Origin: Actinopolyspora lacussalsi subsp. righensis
GTDB lineage: Bacteria > Actinomycetota > Actinomycetes > Mycobacteriales > Pseudonocardiaceae
NCBI RefSeq assembly: GCF_900116555.1
Contig: NZ_FPAT01000016.1
Location: forward strand, 26,743-90,742
DNA: 64,000 nt
Reading direction: 5' to 3'
Shown piece after piece: positions 41,072 through 50,301 of the stretch; positions within the stretch are counted from its first letter, which is position 1; every line of letters starts with the position of its first letter. The position numbers and the translations under genes were made by a program. The notes beneath the pieces were generated by a model. It was not told where the DNA came from. It saw only the letters and a program-made list of their open reading frames with translations, and did no database searches.

Positions 41072-42883
41072 TCACGCCTCCTTCGGAGTGCCGTTGGAAG
41101 CACTCTGCTGCCGGTTGACGCCCTTCCGCTGTGCCCTGGCGCGTTCGCCCATCCGCTGGACCGCGCCGAGACCGGTCAGCCCCGGACGGGAGAGGAACTT
41201 GCTGCGCGAGGCCAGCGCCACCAGTGGGTGGGTGACCAGGAAGACGACGATCAGGTCCAGCACCGTCGACATCCCGAGAGTGAAGGCGAAGCCCTTCACC
41301 TGGCCGACCGCGAGCAGGTACAGCACACCCGCCGCGAGGAAGCTGACCGCGTCGGCCGAGAGAATCGTCCGTCGGGCGCGGGCCCAGGAACGCGGCACCG
41401 CGGACCGGAACGTTCTGCCCTCGCGTATCTCGTCCTTGAGTCGTTCGAAGAAGACGATGAACGAGTCGGCGGTGATACCGATCGCGATGATGAAACCGGC
41501 CATGCCCGGCAGGTCGAGCGTGAACCCGATCCAGCGGCCGAACAGCACCAGCACGCCGTAGACGACCGCACCGGACAGCACCAGCGAAAGGATCGTCAGC
41601 AGTCCCAGCAGCCGGTAGTAGAGCAGGCAGTAGACCGCCACGAGGATCAGTCCGATGCCACCTGCCAGCAACGCGGCCTGCAACGAGGCGATCCCCAGCG
41701 TCGGCGAGACGGTCTCGGCGGTGGACTGGTCGAACGCGAGTGGCAGCGCGCCGTACTTGAGCGTGTTGGCGAGGTTGCTGGCCGTCTCCTGGTTGAAGTT
41801 GCCGGAGATCGAGGTGGTTCCGCCGACGATCGCGTCGTTGATGGACGGGGCGGAGACCACCCGGTTGTCGAGCACGAAGGCCACCTGCTCACCCACGTTC
41901 TGCGAGGTGAAGTCGGCCCAGGTGTTCTTGCCCTGGTTCTTGAACTCCAGGTTTACGGTCCACTCCGCCTTGCGCTGCCCCGGTGGAGAGGAGTTGGCGT
42001 CGCTGATCTGGGTACCGGGAATCAGTACCGGATCGAGGATGTACTTGCGCTGACCGTCGTCACCACAGGTCACCAACGGGCGTTCGGGGTCGGCGTTGCC
42101 GCGCAGCGGATCTGGGGAACCGCAGTCCAGCGTCAGCAGTGCCTGCCGCTGCATGGTCGGGTTCTCGCTCTGGCGCAGCTGCTTGGCCTGCTCGATCCGT
42201 TCGGCCCTGGTCAGCTGGTCCCCGTTCTGCTGGTTACCGTCCTGCTGGCCGTCGGACTGCTGCTCACCATCGCCGGGCTGGGAGTCCTCGTCCGGTTGGT
42301 CCTGCGCCGGAGCCTGCTGCGCGCCCACCGCCTGTGGCGTGGTGTCGGAGGACTGGTCCCCGGATCCGCTCGACCCGCCGTTCTGGCCGGATTGATCATC
42401 CTGGCCGGAGTCCCCGCTCTGCCCCGACTGATCGCCCTGGCCGGACTGGTTGCCCTGCCCAGGCTGGTTGCCCTGCCCAGGCTGGTTGCCCTGCAACGCG
42501 CTGACCGGAACGACCTGGTTGACCTTGCGCAGATTCAGTTCCGCGGTCTGCCCGAGCCGTTTGGCTTGCTCACCGTCCTTACCGGGCACCGTGATCACCA
42601 GGTTGGTGCCGTCGACGGTGACCTCGGAGCCGCTGACACCGAGCCCGTTCACGCGCTGCTCGATGATCTCGCGAGCCTGCTGCAACGACTCGTCGGTGGG
42701 GGGTTTACCGTTGGGGGTCCGCGCCGTGAGCGTCACCCGGGTACCGCCCTGCAGGTCGATGCCCAGCTCCGGAACTGGTTTGCGGTCACCGGTGAAGAAC
42801 ACAAGGCTGTATATGCCCAGCAGAATCGCCACGAAGGCCAGCAGATAACGCGCCGGCCGGATCTGCCCGCGTGGAGGTGCCAC
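41072..42883 (-). CDS. secD: Protein translocase subunit SecD
   Basis: 603 residues from GTG 42883. The first helix (about 12-32) precedes PELGIDLQGGTRVTL, the conserved D1 motif. A ~90-residue Gln/Gly/Asp/Ser-rich stretch (about 132-222, with repeated GNQPGQ units) interrupts the extracytoplasmic domain. The P1 base, VVSAPSINDAIVGGTTSISGNF, and five C-terminal helices with GMAGFIIAIGITADSFIVFFERLKDEIREG complete the protein. It acts with SecF. The low-complexity insert is predicted to be disordered outside the membrane. Confidence 0.96.
   Translation of the reverse strand: MAPPRGQIRPARYLLAFVAILLGIYSLVFFTGDRKPVPELGIDLQGGTRVTLTARTPNGKPPTDESLQQAREIIEQRVNGLGVSGSEVTVDGTNLVITVPGKDGEQAKRLGQTAELNLRKVNQVVPVSALQGNQPGQGNQPGQGNQSGQGDQSGQSGDSGQDDQSGQNGGSSGSGDQSSDTTPQAVGAQQAPAQDQPDEDSQPGDGEQQSDGQQDGNQQNGDQLTRAERIEQAKQLRQSENPTMQRQALLTLDCGSPDPLRGNADPERPLVTCGDDGQRKYILDPVLIPGTQISDANSSPPGQRKAEWTVNLEFKNQGKNTWADFTSQNVGEQVAFVLDNRVVSAPSINDAIVGGTTSISGNFNQETASNLANTLKYGALPLAFDQSTAETVSPTLGIASLQAALLAGGIGLILVAVYCLLYYRLLGLLTILSLVLSGAVVYGVLVLFGRWIGFTLDLPGMAGFIIAIGITADSFIVFFERLKDEIREGRTFRSAVPRSWARARRTILSADAVSFLAAGVLYLLAVGQVKGFAFTLGMSTVLDLIVVFLVTHPLVALASRSKFLSRPGLTGLGAVQRMGERARAQRKGVNRQQSASNGTPKEA
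42218..42490 (-). repeat. Low-complexity Gln/Gly/Asp segment within secD
   Basis: Encodes about 90 residues of Q/G/D/S/N-rich sequence. Near 42445-42490 an 18-base unit (GCCCTGCCCAGGCTGGTT on the plus strand) is tandemly repeated, which suggests growth by slippage. Confidence 0.8.
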
Positions 42884-43171
42884 GTTAGGTCCGTCTCCTC
42901 GTCCGGGGTCGGTGCCGAAGGTCCGGCAGTCGTCCAAAGCCGCCGTCGCGCCCGGCCCTCACGGTGCCGACACCGCACGTGGCTGACGCGACAACGGCGT
43001 CCAGTTTGACAGGTCACATCCCGACGGCGTCGCGCAGGTACTGAATCGTGATCCACTCGCCGGACACGGCACGGGTGATCGGCACCGCACGTCCCGGTGG
43101 TGCTCCCACGCACGGCGGGGCTTCCCCGGAATGAGCGAATGATCGACACTACCGTGCAGCGGGCGGCACGC

Positions 43172-43199
43172 TCGGCGGCGACGCGGGGGTCGCCGCCGA
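43172..43199. terminator. Hairpin in the yajC-secD spacer
   Basis: TCGGCGGCGAC and GTCGCCGCCGA, a perfect 11-base stem with a 6-base loop. Confidence 0.5.
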
Positions 43200-43332
43200 A
43201 AGCACGCGCCGGACCTCACCGCACGACCTCGAACGGACCGTCGAACGCGACTCTCGTTGAGTTTTCGCTGTCCGCCCCTGGCGGTGCCCACCGCGCGGAA
43301 CCCGTCGTCCGCCGTCACCCGAGGTGACCACG

Positions 43333-43355
43333 ACGTGGCGATCAGTTCGCCACGT
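43333..43355 (-). terminator. Hairpin downstream of yajC
   Basis: ACGTGGCGA and TCGCCACGT, a 9-base stem with a 5-base loop, about 127 bases after the yajC stop. Confidence 0.5.
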
Positions 43356-43481
43356 GTGCGGCTTCCTCGCGGGAGCGCGACGCGGCAGACCTACGACCAC
43401 GCGGGCCGAGCGAGTGCTCAGCCCGACGCCTTCCGCGCCGAGAGACACTCCCCCGGTTGCCGCCCGGGCGGGAAATCCCGA

Positions 43482-43904
43482 TCAGCCCGTCTTCTGGGTC
43501 TCCGCGTTCTGGGTCTCCGTCTTCTGGGTATCCGCGTTCTCGGTGACGTCGGAGTCCTCGTCCGAGGAAGTCCGCTCCGAGGAGTCGACAACGTCCTCGT
43601 CGACCTCGTCGTTGTCGTCCTCGTCGAGCTCGTCCTCGTCGACCTCGGTGTCGACCCGCTCACGGATCGCCTGACGCAGCCAGGTCGTGACCACACCGTC
43701 GGCGATCTCGAGTTCGATCGAGTCGTCCTCGGTCTCGACCACGGTGCCGAACAATCCGGAGGTGGTCATCACTCGGTCACCGACCGTCAGCGAGTTCTGC
43801 AGCTTCTGCTGCTCATTCATCGCCTTGCGCTGCTTGCGCATCTGGAAGAACAGCAGCGCCGCGAAGGCGACGAACAGAATCGGGATCAAATACTCTGTCG
43901 ACAA
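43482..43904 (-). CDS. yajC: Preprotein translocase subunit YajC with acidic tail
   Basis: Accessory SecDF partner in the inner membrane. About 140 residues from TTG 43904 (GGAG 5 bases upstream); GTG 43919 would add five. One membrane helix (LIPILFVAFAALLFFQMRKQRK) and the YajC core (NSLTVGDRVMTTSGLFGTVVETEDDSIELEIADGV) occupy the first ~75 residues. The last ~60 are extremely acidic (long Asp/Glu runs), followed by a repeated DTQKTETQNAETQKTG-like end. Such a tail is unusual and may be cytoplasmic. It lies downstream of ruvB. Confidence 0.88.
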   Translation of the reverse strand: MSTEYLIPILFVAFAALLFFQMRKQRKAMNEQQKLQNSLTVGDRVMTTSGLFGTVVETEDDSIELEIADGVVTTWLRQAIRERVDTEVDEDELDEDDNDEVDEDVVDSSERTSSDEDSDVTENADTQKTETQNAETQKTG

Positions 43905-44170
43905 TCTTGCTCCATCCACGGACGTCACCCGGACAGCGCGGCGACCGCGACAACGGAGCCGTGCCCCACCGGCGCCCGGACTATTCGGATGTACCGCCCC
44001 CCAGTGTGCCAGGTTCACCAGCACATAACCGCCCCTGCCCTTCCGGTGGGCACACCGCCCCGGACGGATCGACCAGTGATGCAGCGCACAACGTCGCATC
44101 CGGTTCGACAGCCCGCCGGCAGGATTCCCGGACCGAACCGCTCAGCGCCGCACTCCCGAAATTCCCGGGA

Positions 44171-45286
44171 TCACTCGTCGAACAACCCGGGTTCGACCGG
44201 TTCCGGCTCGGCCACGGGCGCCGCGCCGAAAGCGTTCGCCGGTGCCACCATGCCGAGATGCTGCCAGGCCGCGGCGGTGGCGACCCGCCCACGCGGTGTC
44301 CGGGCCAACATGCCGGCACGGACCAGGTACGGCTCGCACACCTCCTCGATGGTGCTCTGCTCCTCGCCCACGGCCACCGACAGCGTCGAGGCACCCACCG
44401 GTCCGCCCCCGAACGAGCGGGCCAGTGAGCCGAGCACCGCCCGGTCGAGGCGGTCGAGTCCGAGCTCGTCCACGTCGTAGACCTCCAGCGCGGCGCGGGC
44501 CACCTCGACGGTGACCACTCCGTCGGAGCGCACCTCGGCGTAGTCGCGGACCCGCCGCAGCAGCCGGTTGGCGATACGCGGCGTCCCCCGACACCTCCGG
44601 GCTATCTCGGTGGCACCGTCCGGGCGCAGGTCCACACCGAGAATCCCGGCCGAACGGTTGATGACCTCCTCCAACTCGGCGGGTTCGTAGAACTCCATGT
44701 GCGCGGTGAACCCGAACCGGTCCCGCAACGGGCCGGTCAACGAACCCGAACGAGTGGTCGCCCCCACCAGGGTGAACGGGGCGATGTCCAGCGGGATGCT
44801 GGTGGCACCCGGCCCCTTGCCGACGACGACGTCGACCCGGTAGTCCTCCATCGCCAGGTAGAGCATCTCCTCTGCCGGGCGCGCCATGCGGTGTATCTCG
44901 TCGATGAACAGCACGTCCCCGGCGGTGAGGTTGGACAGCATCGCGGCCAGGTCCCCCGGACGTTCCAGTGCCGGGCCCGAGGTAACCCTGATGGCCGAGC
45001 CCAGTTCGGTCGCCAGGATCATGGCCAGGCTGGTCTTGCCGAGCCCCGGTGGCCCCGCGAACAGGATGTGGTCGGGCTGCTCCCCCCGCCCGAGGGCACC
45101 TTGCAGCACCAGGCGCAGCTGCTCGCGGACGCGCTGCTGGCCCACGAAGTCGTCGAGCTTGCGCGGGCGCAGGCTCGCGTCGATCTCCTGTTCACCGTTG
45201 GCGCGGTGCGGCGAGAGGGTTTCCTCGGAGGCATCCGTCGCGTCCGGGATCTCGGTTTCCGGCTCCACCGGCCCGTCCTCGTGCAT
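44171..45286 (-). CDS. ruvB: Holliday junction branch-migration ATPase RuvB
   Basis: Hexameric AAA+ motor that drives branch migration with RuvA. 371 residues. The N-terminal ~35 residues are an acidic extension. Walker A is [14 protein letters not shown] (GPPGLGKT at 78-85) and Walker B is [10 protein letters not shown]. Sensor and winged-helix parts follow ([32 protein letters not shown]). Third gene of the ruvC-ruvA-ruvB run, 63 bases after ruvA. Confidence 0.97.
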   Translation of the reverse strand: MHEDGPVEPETEIPDATDASEETLSPHRANGEQEIDASLRPRKLDDFVGQQRVREQLRLVLQGALGRGEQPDHILFAGPPGLGKTSLAMILATELGSAIRVTSGPALERPGDLAAMLSNLTAGDVLFIDEIHRMARPAEEMLYLAMEDYRVDVVVGKGPGATSIPLDIAPFTLVGATTRSGSLTGPLRDRFGFTAHMEFYEPAELEEVINRSAGILGVDLRPDGATEIARRCRGTPRIANRLLRRVRDYAEVRSDGVVTVEVARAALEVYDVDELGLDRLDRAVLGSLARSFGGGPVGASTLSVAVGEEQSTIEEVCEPYLVRAGMLARTPRGRVATAAAWQHLGMVAPANAFGAAPVAEPEPVEPGLFDE

Positions 45287-45349
45287 CGTTTCCTCAGAAC
45301 TTCGCTCGTGCCACTTTCGATTGTCGCGCCGCGGTGCTCTCGGGCCGCA

Positions 45350-45988
45350 CTACTTGGGACCGAGACCGGCCAGCGCCTTGCGCAGCACGGTGGAGGTGTC
45401 GGTCTCGCCGCCGTTCTCGGCCAGCACCGCGTTGACGCTCTGCTCCGCCTGTTTCGCGGAGAACCCGAGTCCGACCAGGGCCTCGCTGACCTCGGAGCGG
45501 ATACCGGCGGTGTCCACGACGGCACCCCCGGGAGCGGCACCCGCCTCCGTGGTCGCCCACGCGGGATCGACGCCGGGCTGGACGGACAGCGCCGCCACCT
45601 TGTCCCGCAGCTCCAGGGTGAGCCGTTCGGCGTTCTTCTTGCCGATGCCGGGAACACGGGTCAGCGCCCCGATGTCGCCCTGGCTCAGTGCGTCGCGCAG
45701 CTGGGCGGGGTCGAGCACCGCCAGCGCGGCCAGCGCCAGCCTCGGTCCCACACCCGACGCGGTCTGCAGCAGCGTGAACAGGTCACGGGCCTGCGCGTCG
45801 GCGAACCCGTAGAGCGTCAGCGAGTCCTCCCGCACTATCAGCGAGGTGGCCAGGTTCGCCTCGGAGCCGCGCCGCAGCCCACCCAACGTCGCCGGTGTCG
45901 CGTACACGGCCATTCCCACGCCGCCGACCTCGATCACCGCGTGATCCAGTCCGACCGAAAGCACATCACCCCGCACCGAAGCGATCAT
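45350..45988 (-). CDS. ruvA: Holliday junction-binding protein RuvA
   Basis: Tetrameric junction-binding partner of RuvB. 212 residues. The OB domain begins [25 protein letters not shown]. The double helix-hairpin-helix region has [17 protein letters not shown] and [19 protein letters not shown]. The C-terminal RuvB-binding domain has [24 protein letters not shown]. The ATG overlaps the ruvC stop by 4 bases. Confidence 0.97.
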   Translation of the reverse strand: MIASVRGDVLSVGLDHAVIEVGGVGMAVYATPATLGGLRRGSEANLATSLIVREDSLTLYGFADAQARDLFTLLQTASGVGPRLALAALAVLDPAQLRDALSQGDIGALTRVPGIGKKNAERLTLELRDKVAALSVQPGVDPAWATTEAGAAPGGAVVDTAGIRSEVSEALVGLGFSAKQAEQSVNAVLAENGGETDTSTVLRKALAGLGPK

Positions 45989-46572
45989 CGGTGGTTCCCC
46001 CTTGTACCGGACGAGTCTCGTGCTGCCTGCCGCAGCCGCTGTTGATGATTGCGCGCGAGTTCGGCCGCGCGCTGCTCCGCCTCGGCGAGCCTGCCGACCA
46101 TGGGAGCCCGCCAGAGATGACACAGTGCCAGTGCCAGCGCGTCGGCCGCGTCGGCGGGTTTCGGTGGACTCGACATGCCCAGCACCTTGCTCACCATCGC
46201 GGTGACCTGTCGCTTGTCGGCCTTGCCGGAACCGCTGATGGCGGCCTTGACCGAACTCGGGGTGTGGAAGGCCACCTGGATGTCCCGCCGAGCGGCGGCC
46301 AGCGCCACGATGCCGGACACCTGCGCGGTTCCCATGACCGAGCGCACGTTCTGCTGACTGAAGACCCGTTCGATCGCCACGACTTCCGGTTCGTGCCGGT
46401 CGATCCACTCCTCCACCCCGTCGGCGATGGCCACGAGGCGCCGGGGAAGCTCATCGTCCACGGGGCTGCGCACCACACCGACCCCGAGACAGCTCACCCC
46501 GCGCCGCTGCCCGCCCTCGACGACACCGACTCCGCAGCGTGTCAGTCCCGGATCGACTCCCAGTATGCGCAC
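45985..46572 (-). CDS. ruvC: Crossover junction endodeoxyribonuclease RuvC
   Basis: Resolves Holliday junctions by paired nicks. 195 residues from GTG 46572 with GAGG upstream. Catalytic residues are visible: Asp7 in [12 protein letters not shown], Glu in [12 protein letters not shown], and the C-terminal acidic pair in [16 protein letters not shown]. First gene of ruvCAB. An SOS-like box lies 28 bases upstream, so the operon is probably LexA-controlled. Confidence 0.96.
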   Translation of the reverse strand: MRILGVDPGLTRCGVGVVEGGQRRGVSCLGVGVVRSPVDDELPRRLVAIADGVEEWIDRHEPEVVAIERVFSQQNVRSVMGTAQVSGIVALAAARRDIQVAFHTPSSVKAAISGSGKADKRQVTAMVSKVLGMSSPPKPADAADALALALCHLWRAPMVGRLAEAEQRAAELARNHQQRLRQAARDSSGTRGNHR

Positions 46573-46953
46573 ACCCTCATCCTCTCGCGCGAGCCCGCTT
46601 TGAACACGCGTTCGAATGATAACGGCAGGCCGGACGGGCCCGACCACGGCGACACGCACGCCGCGTCGACCGGGCAAGGCCGGACCGACCGGACGAGACC
46701 GGACCGACCGGACGGGGCAGCGCCGTGGGGAGTCAGCTCTTGTGGGGACTCAGCAGTGCAGGCTCGCCCGCAGCGTGAACAGCAGGGGCGTGAACAGCAG
46801 GGGGATGCGCGGGGGCACCCCGCGGCAGGCGGCCCCAGTGGGCGTCCCGACTATCGCCGGGCCGGGGCATCCGGGAGTGCTGTCGTGCTCGTGCAGCGCC
46901 TCGATGCGCATGCCCGCGGCGCCGGTCACGGCACGGATTCGGCAGCGGGATTC
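46573..46953. other. Intergenic region between DUF4262 and ruvC with tandem repeats
   Basis: About 380 bases. Two tandem repeats are present: a 19-base unit CCGGACCGACCGGACGAGA at 46680-46698, repeated with three changes at 46699-46717, and a 15-base unit CGTGAACAGCAGGGG repeated exactly at 46774-46788 and 46789-46803. No gene is supported. Confidence 0.6.
46600..46615 (-). promoter_or_regulatory. LexA/SOS-like box upstream of ruvC
   Basis: TTGAACACGCGTTCGA differs from TCGAAC-N4-GTTCGA at one position. It lies 28-43 bases before the ruvC GTG, a usual place for LexA repression of ruvCAB. Confidence 0.75.
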
Positions 46954-47463
46954 TCAGGCTCCGTCTTGGCCGGGTTTCCAGCTCTCCGGGGCACCGCTTC
47001 GGGTCAGCACCGGCTGGTAATCGGCGAAGCCCTCGGGAGCCCGCTCCGACCAGGGAAACAGCCCGGTGTCCGGGGTGGGTAACAGCAGTTGCAGCGCGGG
47101 GAAGTCGTCGTCGCCGTAAACCAGCATCGCGCTTCCCAGGTACTCCGGGTAGTACATCCCGGCCACGCGCTCGAAGGTGACGGGTTGTTCGGCCAGGAAG
47201 CCCTCGTAGAGCCTGCCGGTGATGAACCGCTCGCCACGGCCGACGCGCTCGACGTAGGTGTCCACCACGCTCCGACCCACCTGCTCGGGCAGCCCGATCA
47301 CCACGAGCTCCGGTTTGCCGAACCTCCGCCACGCGCCCACCGAGAAGGAGTACGGCGCGTGGTCCTCCTCCTCGGGAACGTGCAGCACGGCAGCCCCGTA
47401 CCGCTCCGAGGTTTCGACCAACCAGCGCCGCAGTCCCTCCGTCGAGTTCGCAGTTCCGGTCAT
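46954..47463 (-). CDS. DUF4262 domain protein
   Basis: 169 residues. The HAPYSFSVGAWRRFGKPELVVIGLPEQV opening and later YLGSAMLVYGDDDFPALQLLLPTPDTGLFPWSERAPEGFADYQPVL match the DUF4262 pattern. It is a soluble protein with no known activity. GTG at 47466 directly precedes the ATG, and GAGG lies upstream of both. It sits alone between the ruvC promoter region and a divergent methyltransferase gene. Confidence 0.85.
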   Translation of the reverse strand: MTGTANSTEGLRRWLVETSERYGAAVLHVPEEEDHAPYSFSVGAWRRFGKPELVVIGLPEQVGRSVVDTYVERVGRGERFITGRLYEGFLAEQPVTFERVAGMYYPEYLGSAMLVYGDDDFPALQLLLPTPDTGLFPWSERAPEGFADYQPVLTRSGAPESWKPGQDGA

Positions 47464-47770
47464 CACGTGTCACCTCTTCGTCGACGGGGTCGTTCCCGGC
47501 GCGACCGCGCGTACCCGGCGAGCGCCGCGTCGGGGGCGAAGCCTAGTTCACCGGTGGGTGCCGGGGACACGCCGTCGTCGGTCGCGAAACGGGAAGTTCG
47601 GCGGAAGACACGAGTGATCTTGACTTCGAGTTCACTCGAACTCGCATGCTCGGTGGTGCCGCACGAAAGCGCGACACCGGCAGGAACGACGCACCGGGCA
47701 CGAACGACACCGCGCCCGCACGAATCGGGCACGCCCGAACCGGGGACGAACGGACGACTGGGAGAACATC

Positions 47771-48400
47771 ATGGACACCTCGATCTCGCGGGATCACTTC
47801 GAGCAGGCATACCGGGAGGGCAACCCGCCGTGGGTGATCGGCGGCCCTCAGCCCGCGATCGTCGAACTGGAGCAGCGGGGGTGGATCGGGGGTCCGGTGC
47901 TGGATCCCGGTTGCGGCGAGGGCGAGCACACCATCCTGCTGACCGAGCTCGGTTACGACGTGCTCGGCGTGGACGGTTCCCGCACCGCCGTGGCGCGGGC
48001 ACGGGACAACGCGGCCGAGCGCGGGGTGGCCGCGCGTTTCGAAGTGGCCGACGCGTTCGATCTCGGCAGCGAACCGCGGTTCGACACCGTCGTGGACAGC
48101 GCCCTGCTGCACGTGTTCGGCGAAGCGGAGCGGCGCCGCTACACCAGGAGCCTGCACGCGGTGTGCGGGCCGGGGGCCGTGGTGCACGTGCTCGCGCTGT
48201 CGGACGCCGAGGACGCCGGTGGGCCGCGCCTGAGCGCCGAGCAGGTGCGGAACTCGTTCGATGACGGTTGGACCGTCGAGTCCCTGGAGCCGCACGTCTA
48301 CCGCGGGGTAGCCGGCGAGGAGTACGCCGCACGGTTCGACGTCTCGCCCGAGGAGCAGGTCGACACGGCGGCCTGGCTGGCACGAGTCCGCAGGCTCTGA
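47771..48400 (+). CDS. Class I SAM-dependent methyltransferase
   Basis: 209 residues. The SAM-binding motif I is VLDPGCGEGEHTILLTELG (GCGEG), motif II acidic end VLGVDGSRTAVARARDNAAERG, and motif IV FDTVVDSALLHVFGEAERRRYTRSLHAV. The N-terminal FEQAYREGNPPWVIGGPQPAIV is like thiopurine/tellurite-type small-molecule methyltransferases. Substrate unknown. The ATG follows GGGAGA. Confidence 0.88.
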   Translation: MDTSISRDHFEQAYREGNPPWVIGGPQPAIVELEQRGWIGGPVLDPGCGEGEHTILLTELGYDVLGVDGSRTAVARARDNAAERGVAARFEVADAFDLGSEPRFDTVVDSALLHVFGEAERRRYTRSLHAVCGPGAVVHVLALSDAEDAGGPRLSAEQVRNSFDDGWTVESLEPHVYRGVAGEEYAARFDVSPEEQVDTAAWLARVRRL

Positions 48401-48567
48401 GCGTCCGCGGCAGGGGCGGCTCCCGGCGGACAGCGGGCAACTGGCCGCCCCGGGACCGCCTCGAGGGAGGTGAGGAATCTCGAACACGCGCGTTCCGAGA
48501 ACGTGCCGAGTCCCGCGGAAACCGCTCGGTGGAACGGGTGCGACGGCCGTTCGCCGCGTGTGACGGC

Positions 48568-49383
48568 TCAACCGGACCGGGCTCTGGCGAGGACAGCCGA
48601 GGCCGCCGCATCAGGAGCCTGTGTCGGAATCCAGTGGTTGACACCCCTGAGCACGACCTTCTCGTACGGACCGGTCACCCACCGGGCGGTCGCGTCGACA
48701 CCGGCTCGGGCGACGGCGCTGTCCCCGTCGCTCCAGACCATCGTGGTCGGGACCGAGATCCTGCCGACGGGTTTGCTGAGGGGCATGGCGCGATACCAAC
48801 CGAGCGCTCCGGGCAGCGCACCGTAGTCGACGATCTCGGATCGAAATCTCCGGAGGTCCGTCCCGGTCATGCCGCTGGAACTCAACAGCCGGTCGAGCAT
48901 GCCGAGCCAGTTCTCGGGCAGCCAGGGCAGGTTGAAGTAGGCCATGTACCAGGATTTGGGTCCCTGTGGCCCGAGTAGAGCTCGGATATAGGCCGTGGGG
49001 TGCGGCACGGAGAACGCGGTCAGGGTGCGCACCAGGTCCGGCCGTCGCGCGGCGACGGTCCAACCGACCGCGGAACCCCAGTCGTGGCCGACGAGGTGGA
49101 CGGGCCTGCCGATCGTGCCCAGGAGCGCGATCACGTCGTCGGCGAGCGCCGAGGTTCGGTAGGGGTATCGGCCGCTCGGTCGTGCACCGGGTGAGTAACC
49201 GCGCTGATCGGGGGCGATCGTGCGCAGCCCGGCTTCGTGCAGCAGCGGTGCCACGAAGCGCCAGCAGGTCGCCCGCTCGGGAAAACCGTGCAGCAGGACC
49301 ACGGGATCTCCCTCGCGCGGTCCGCTGTCGGTCACGTCAAAGGTGAGCCCTTCGTTCGTGAACGTGGTCAGGGTCGCTGTCAC
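48568..49383 (-). CDS. Alpha/beta hydrolase, epoxide hydrolase-like
   Basis: 271 residues from GTG 49383 with GGGAGG just upstream. The oxyanion motif is LLHGFPERATCWRF, the nucleophile elbow is LVGHDWGSAVGW with Asp, and the catalytic His is in LRGVNHWIPTQAP. This HDWG pattern is typical of soluble epoxide hydrolases. The cap region carries PHPTAYIRALLGPQGPKSWYMAYF, with a Tyr that could help open an epoxide. Substrate unknown. Convergent with the methyltransferase gene; not obviously linked to yebC. Confidence 0.85.
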   Translation of the reverse strand: MTATLTTFTNEGLTFDVTDSGPREGDPVVLLHGFPERATCWRFVAPLLHEAGLRTIAPDQRGYSPGARPSGRYPYRTSALADDVIALLGTIGRPVHLVGHDWGSAVGWTVAARRPDLVRTLTAFSVPHPTAYIRALLGPQGPKSWYMAYFNLPWLPENWLGMLDRLLSSSGMTGTDLRRFRSEIVDYGALPGALGWYRAMPLSKPVGRISVPTTMVWSDGDSAVARAGVDATARWVTGPYEKVVLRGVNHWIPTQAPDAAASAVLARARSG

Positions 49384-49509
49384 GGCTGCCTCCCGAGGCC
49401 CTGTTCGGGCCGCGCTCCGGAATTCATCAGCGCCGGAGAGTAGCAGCATTCCTCGAAAAGATCTCGGCTGAACCGGTTGAGACGAACACGAACCGATCGC
49501 GGTCGGTAG

Positions 49510-49541
49510 GGAACTTCCGGACCCCGCTGTCCGGAAGTTCC
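49510..49541 (-). terminator. Strong terminator hairpin after yebC
   Basis: GGAACTTCCGGA (49510-49521) and TCCGGAAGTTCC (49530-49541) form a perfect 12-base stem over an 8-base loop, 8 bases beyond the yebC stop. Confidence 0.8.
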
Positions 49542-49548
49542 ACCCGGA

Positions 49549-50301
49549 TCACCCCGAGACCTGGGCCATGACCTCGTCGCTGACGTCGAAGTTCGAGTAG
49601 ACGTTCTGCACGTCGTCGCAGTCCTCCAGCACGTCGATGAGCTTGAAGACCTTGCGTGCGCCCTCGCTGTCCAGCGGAACATTGACCGACGGCAGGAAGC
49701 TGGGCTCAGCGGAGTCGTACTCGATGCCCTCGGCCTGCAGGGCCTTGCGGACCGGCACGAGGTCGCTCGGCTCGCAGAGGATCTCGTAGTTCTCGCCGAG
49801 GTCCTCGATCTCCTCGGCGCCCGCCTCCAGCACGGCGCCGAGGACGTCCTCCTCGCTGAGACCGTTCTTGGGCAGGATCACCACGCCACGCCGGTTGAAC
49901 AGGTAGGCCACCGACCCGGCGTCGGCCATCGAACCGCCGTGCTTGTTCATGGCGGTGCGCACCTCGCCCGCGGCGCGGTTGCGATTGTCGGTCAGGCACT
50001 CGATCAGCACGGCCACCCCGTTGGGGGCGTAGCCCTCGTACATGACCGTCTCCCAATCGGCGCCGCCCGCTTCCTCACCGGCGCCGCGCTTGCGGGCGCG
50101 CTCGATGTTGTCCTGCGGTACCGAGGACTTGCGAGCCTTCTGCATGGCGTCGAACAGCGTGGGGTTGGCCTCCGGGTCGCCCCCACCCGTCCGCGCGGCG
50201 ACCTCGATGTTCTTGGTCAGCTTCGCGAAGAGCTTGCCGCGCTTGGCGTCGAGGGCGGCCTTCTTGTGCTTGGTCGTGGCCCACTTGGAGTGGCCGCTCA
50301 T
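49549..50301 (-). CDS. yebC: YebC/PmpR family protein
   Basis: 250 residues. The start [37 protein letters not shown] is diagnostic. The family acts as DNA-binding regulators or, as shown more recently for some members, as ribosome-associated elongation helpers at proline stretches. The ATG overlaps the pdxT stop by 4 bases. The order pdxT-yebC-ruvC is conserved in actinobacteria, but here an epoxide-hydrolase, a methyltransferase and a DUF4262 gene intervene before ruvC. Confidence 0.95.
   Translation of the reverse strand: MSGHSKWATTKHKKAALDAKRGKLFAKLTKNIEVAARTGGGDPEANPTLFDAMQKARKSSVPQDNIERARKRGAGEEAGGADWETVMYEGYAPNGVAVLIECLTDNRNRAAGEVRTAMNKHGGSMADAGSVAYLFNRRGVVILPKNGLSEEDVLGAVLEAGAEEIEDLGENYEILCEPSDLVPVRKALQAEGIEYDSAEPSFLPSVNVPLDSEGARKVFKLIDVLEDCDDVQNVYSNFDVSDEVMAQVSG

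Larger units (their letters stand above)
42884..43481. other. Long spacer between yajC and secD
   Basis: About 600 bases, unusual because yajC and secD are commonly close together. No gene is supported. Two good hairpins are present: 43172-43199 (11-base stem TCGGCGGCGAC) and 43333-43355 (9-base stem ACGTGGCGA). Confidence 0.5.

Noticed and set aside
42445..42495. CRISPR-like direct repeats
   Set aside because: The repeats are tandem with no spacers and lie within the secD coding sequence; they encode a Gly/Gln repeat.
40988..43009. Plus-strand frame of over 670 codons opposite secD
   Set aside because: Antisense to secD. The low-complexity DNA of secD keeps the opposite frame open.
48483..48505. 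SOS-like sequence TCGAACACGCGCGTTCCGA
   Set aside because: Spacing between half-sites is wrong and it lies between two convergent gene ends, where no promoter is expected.
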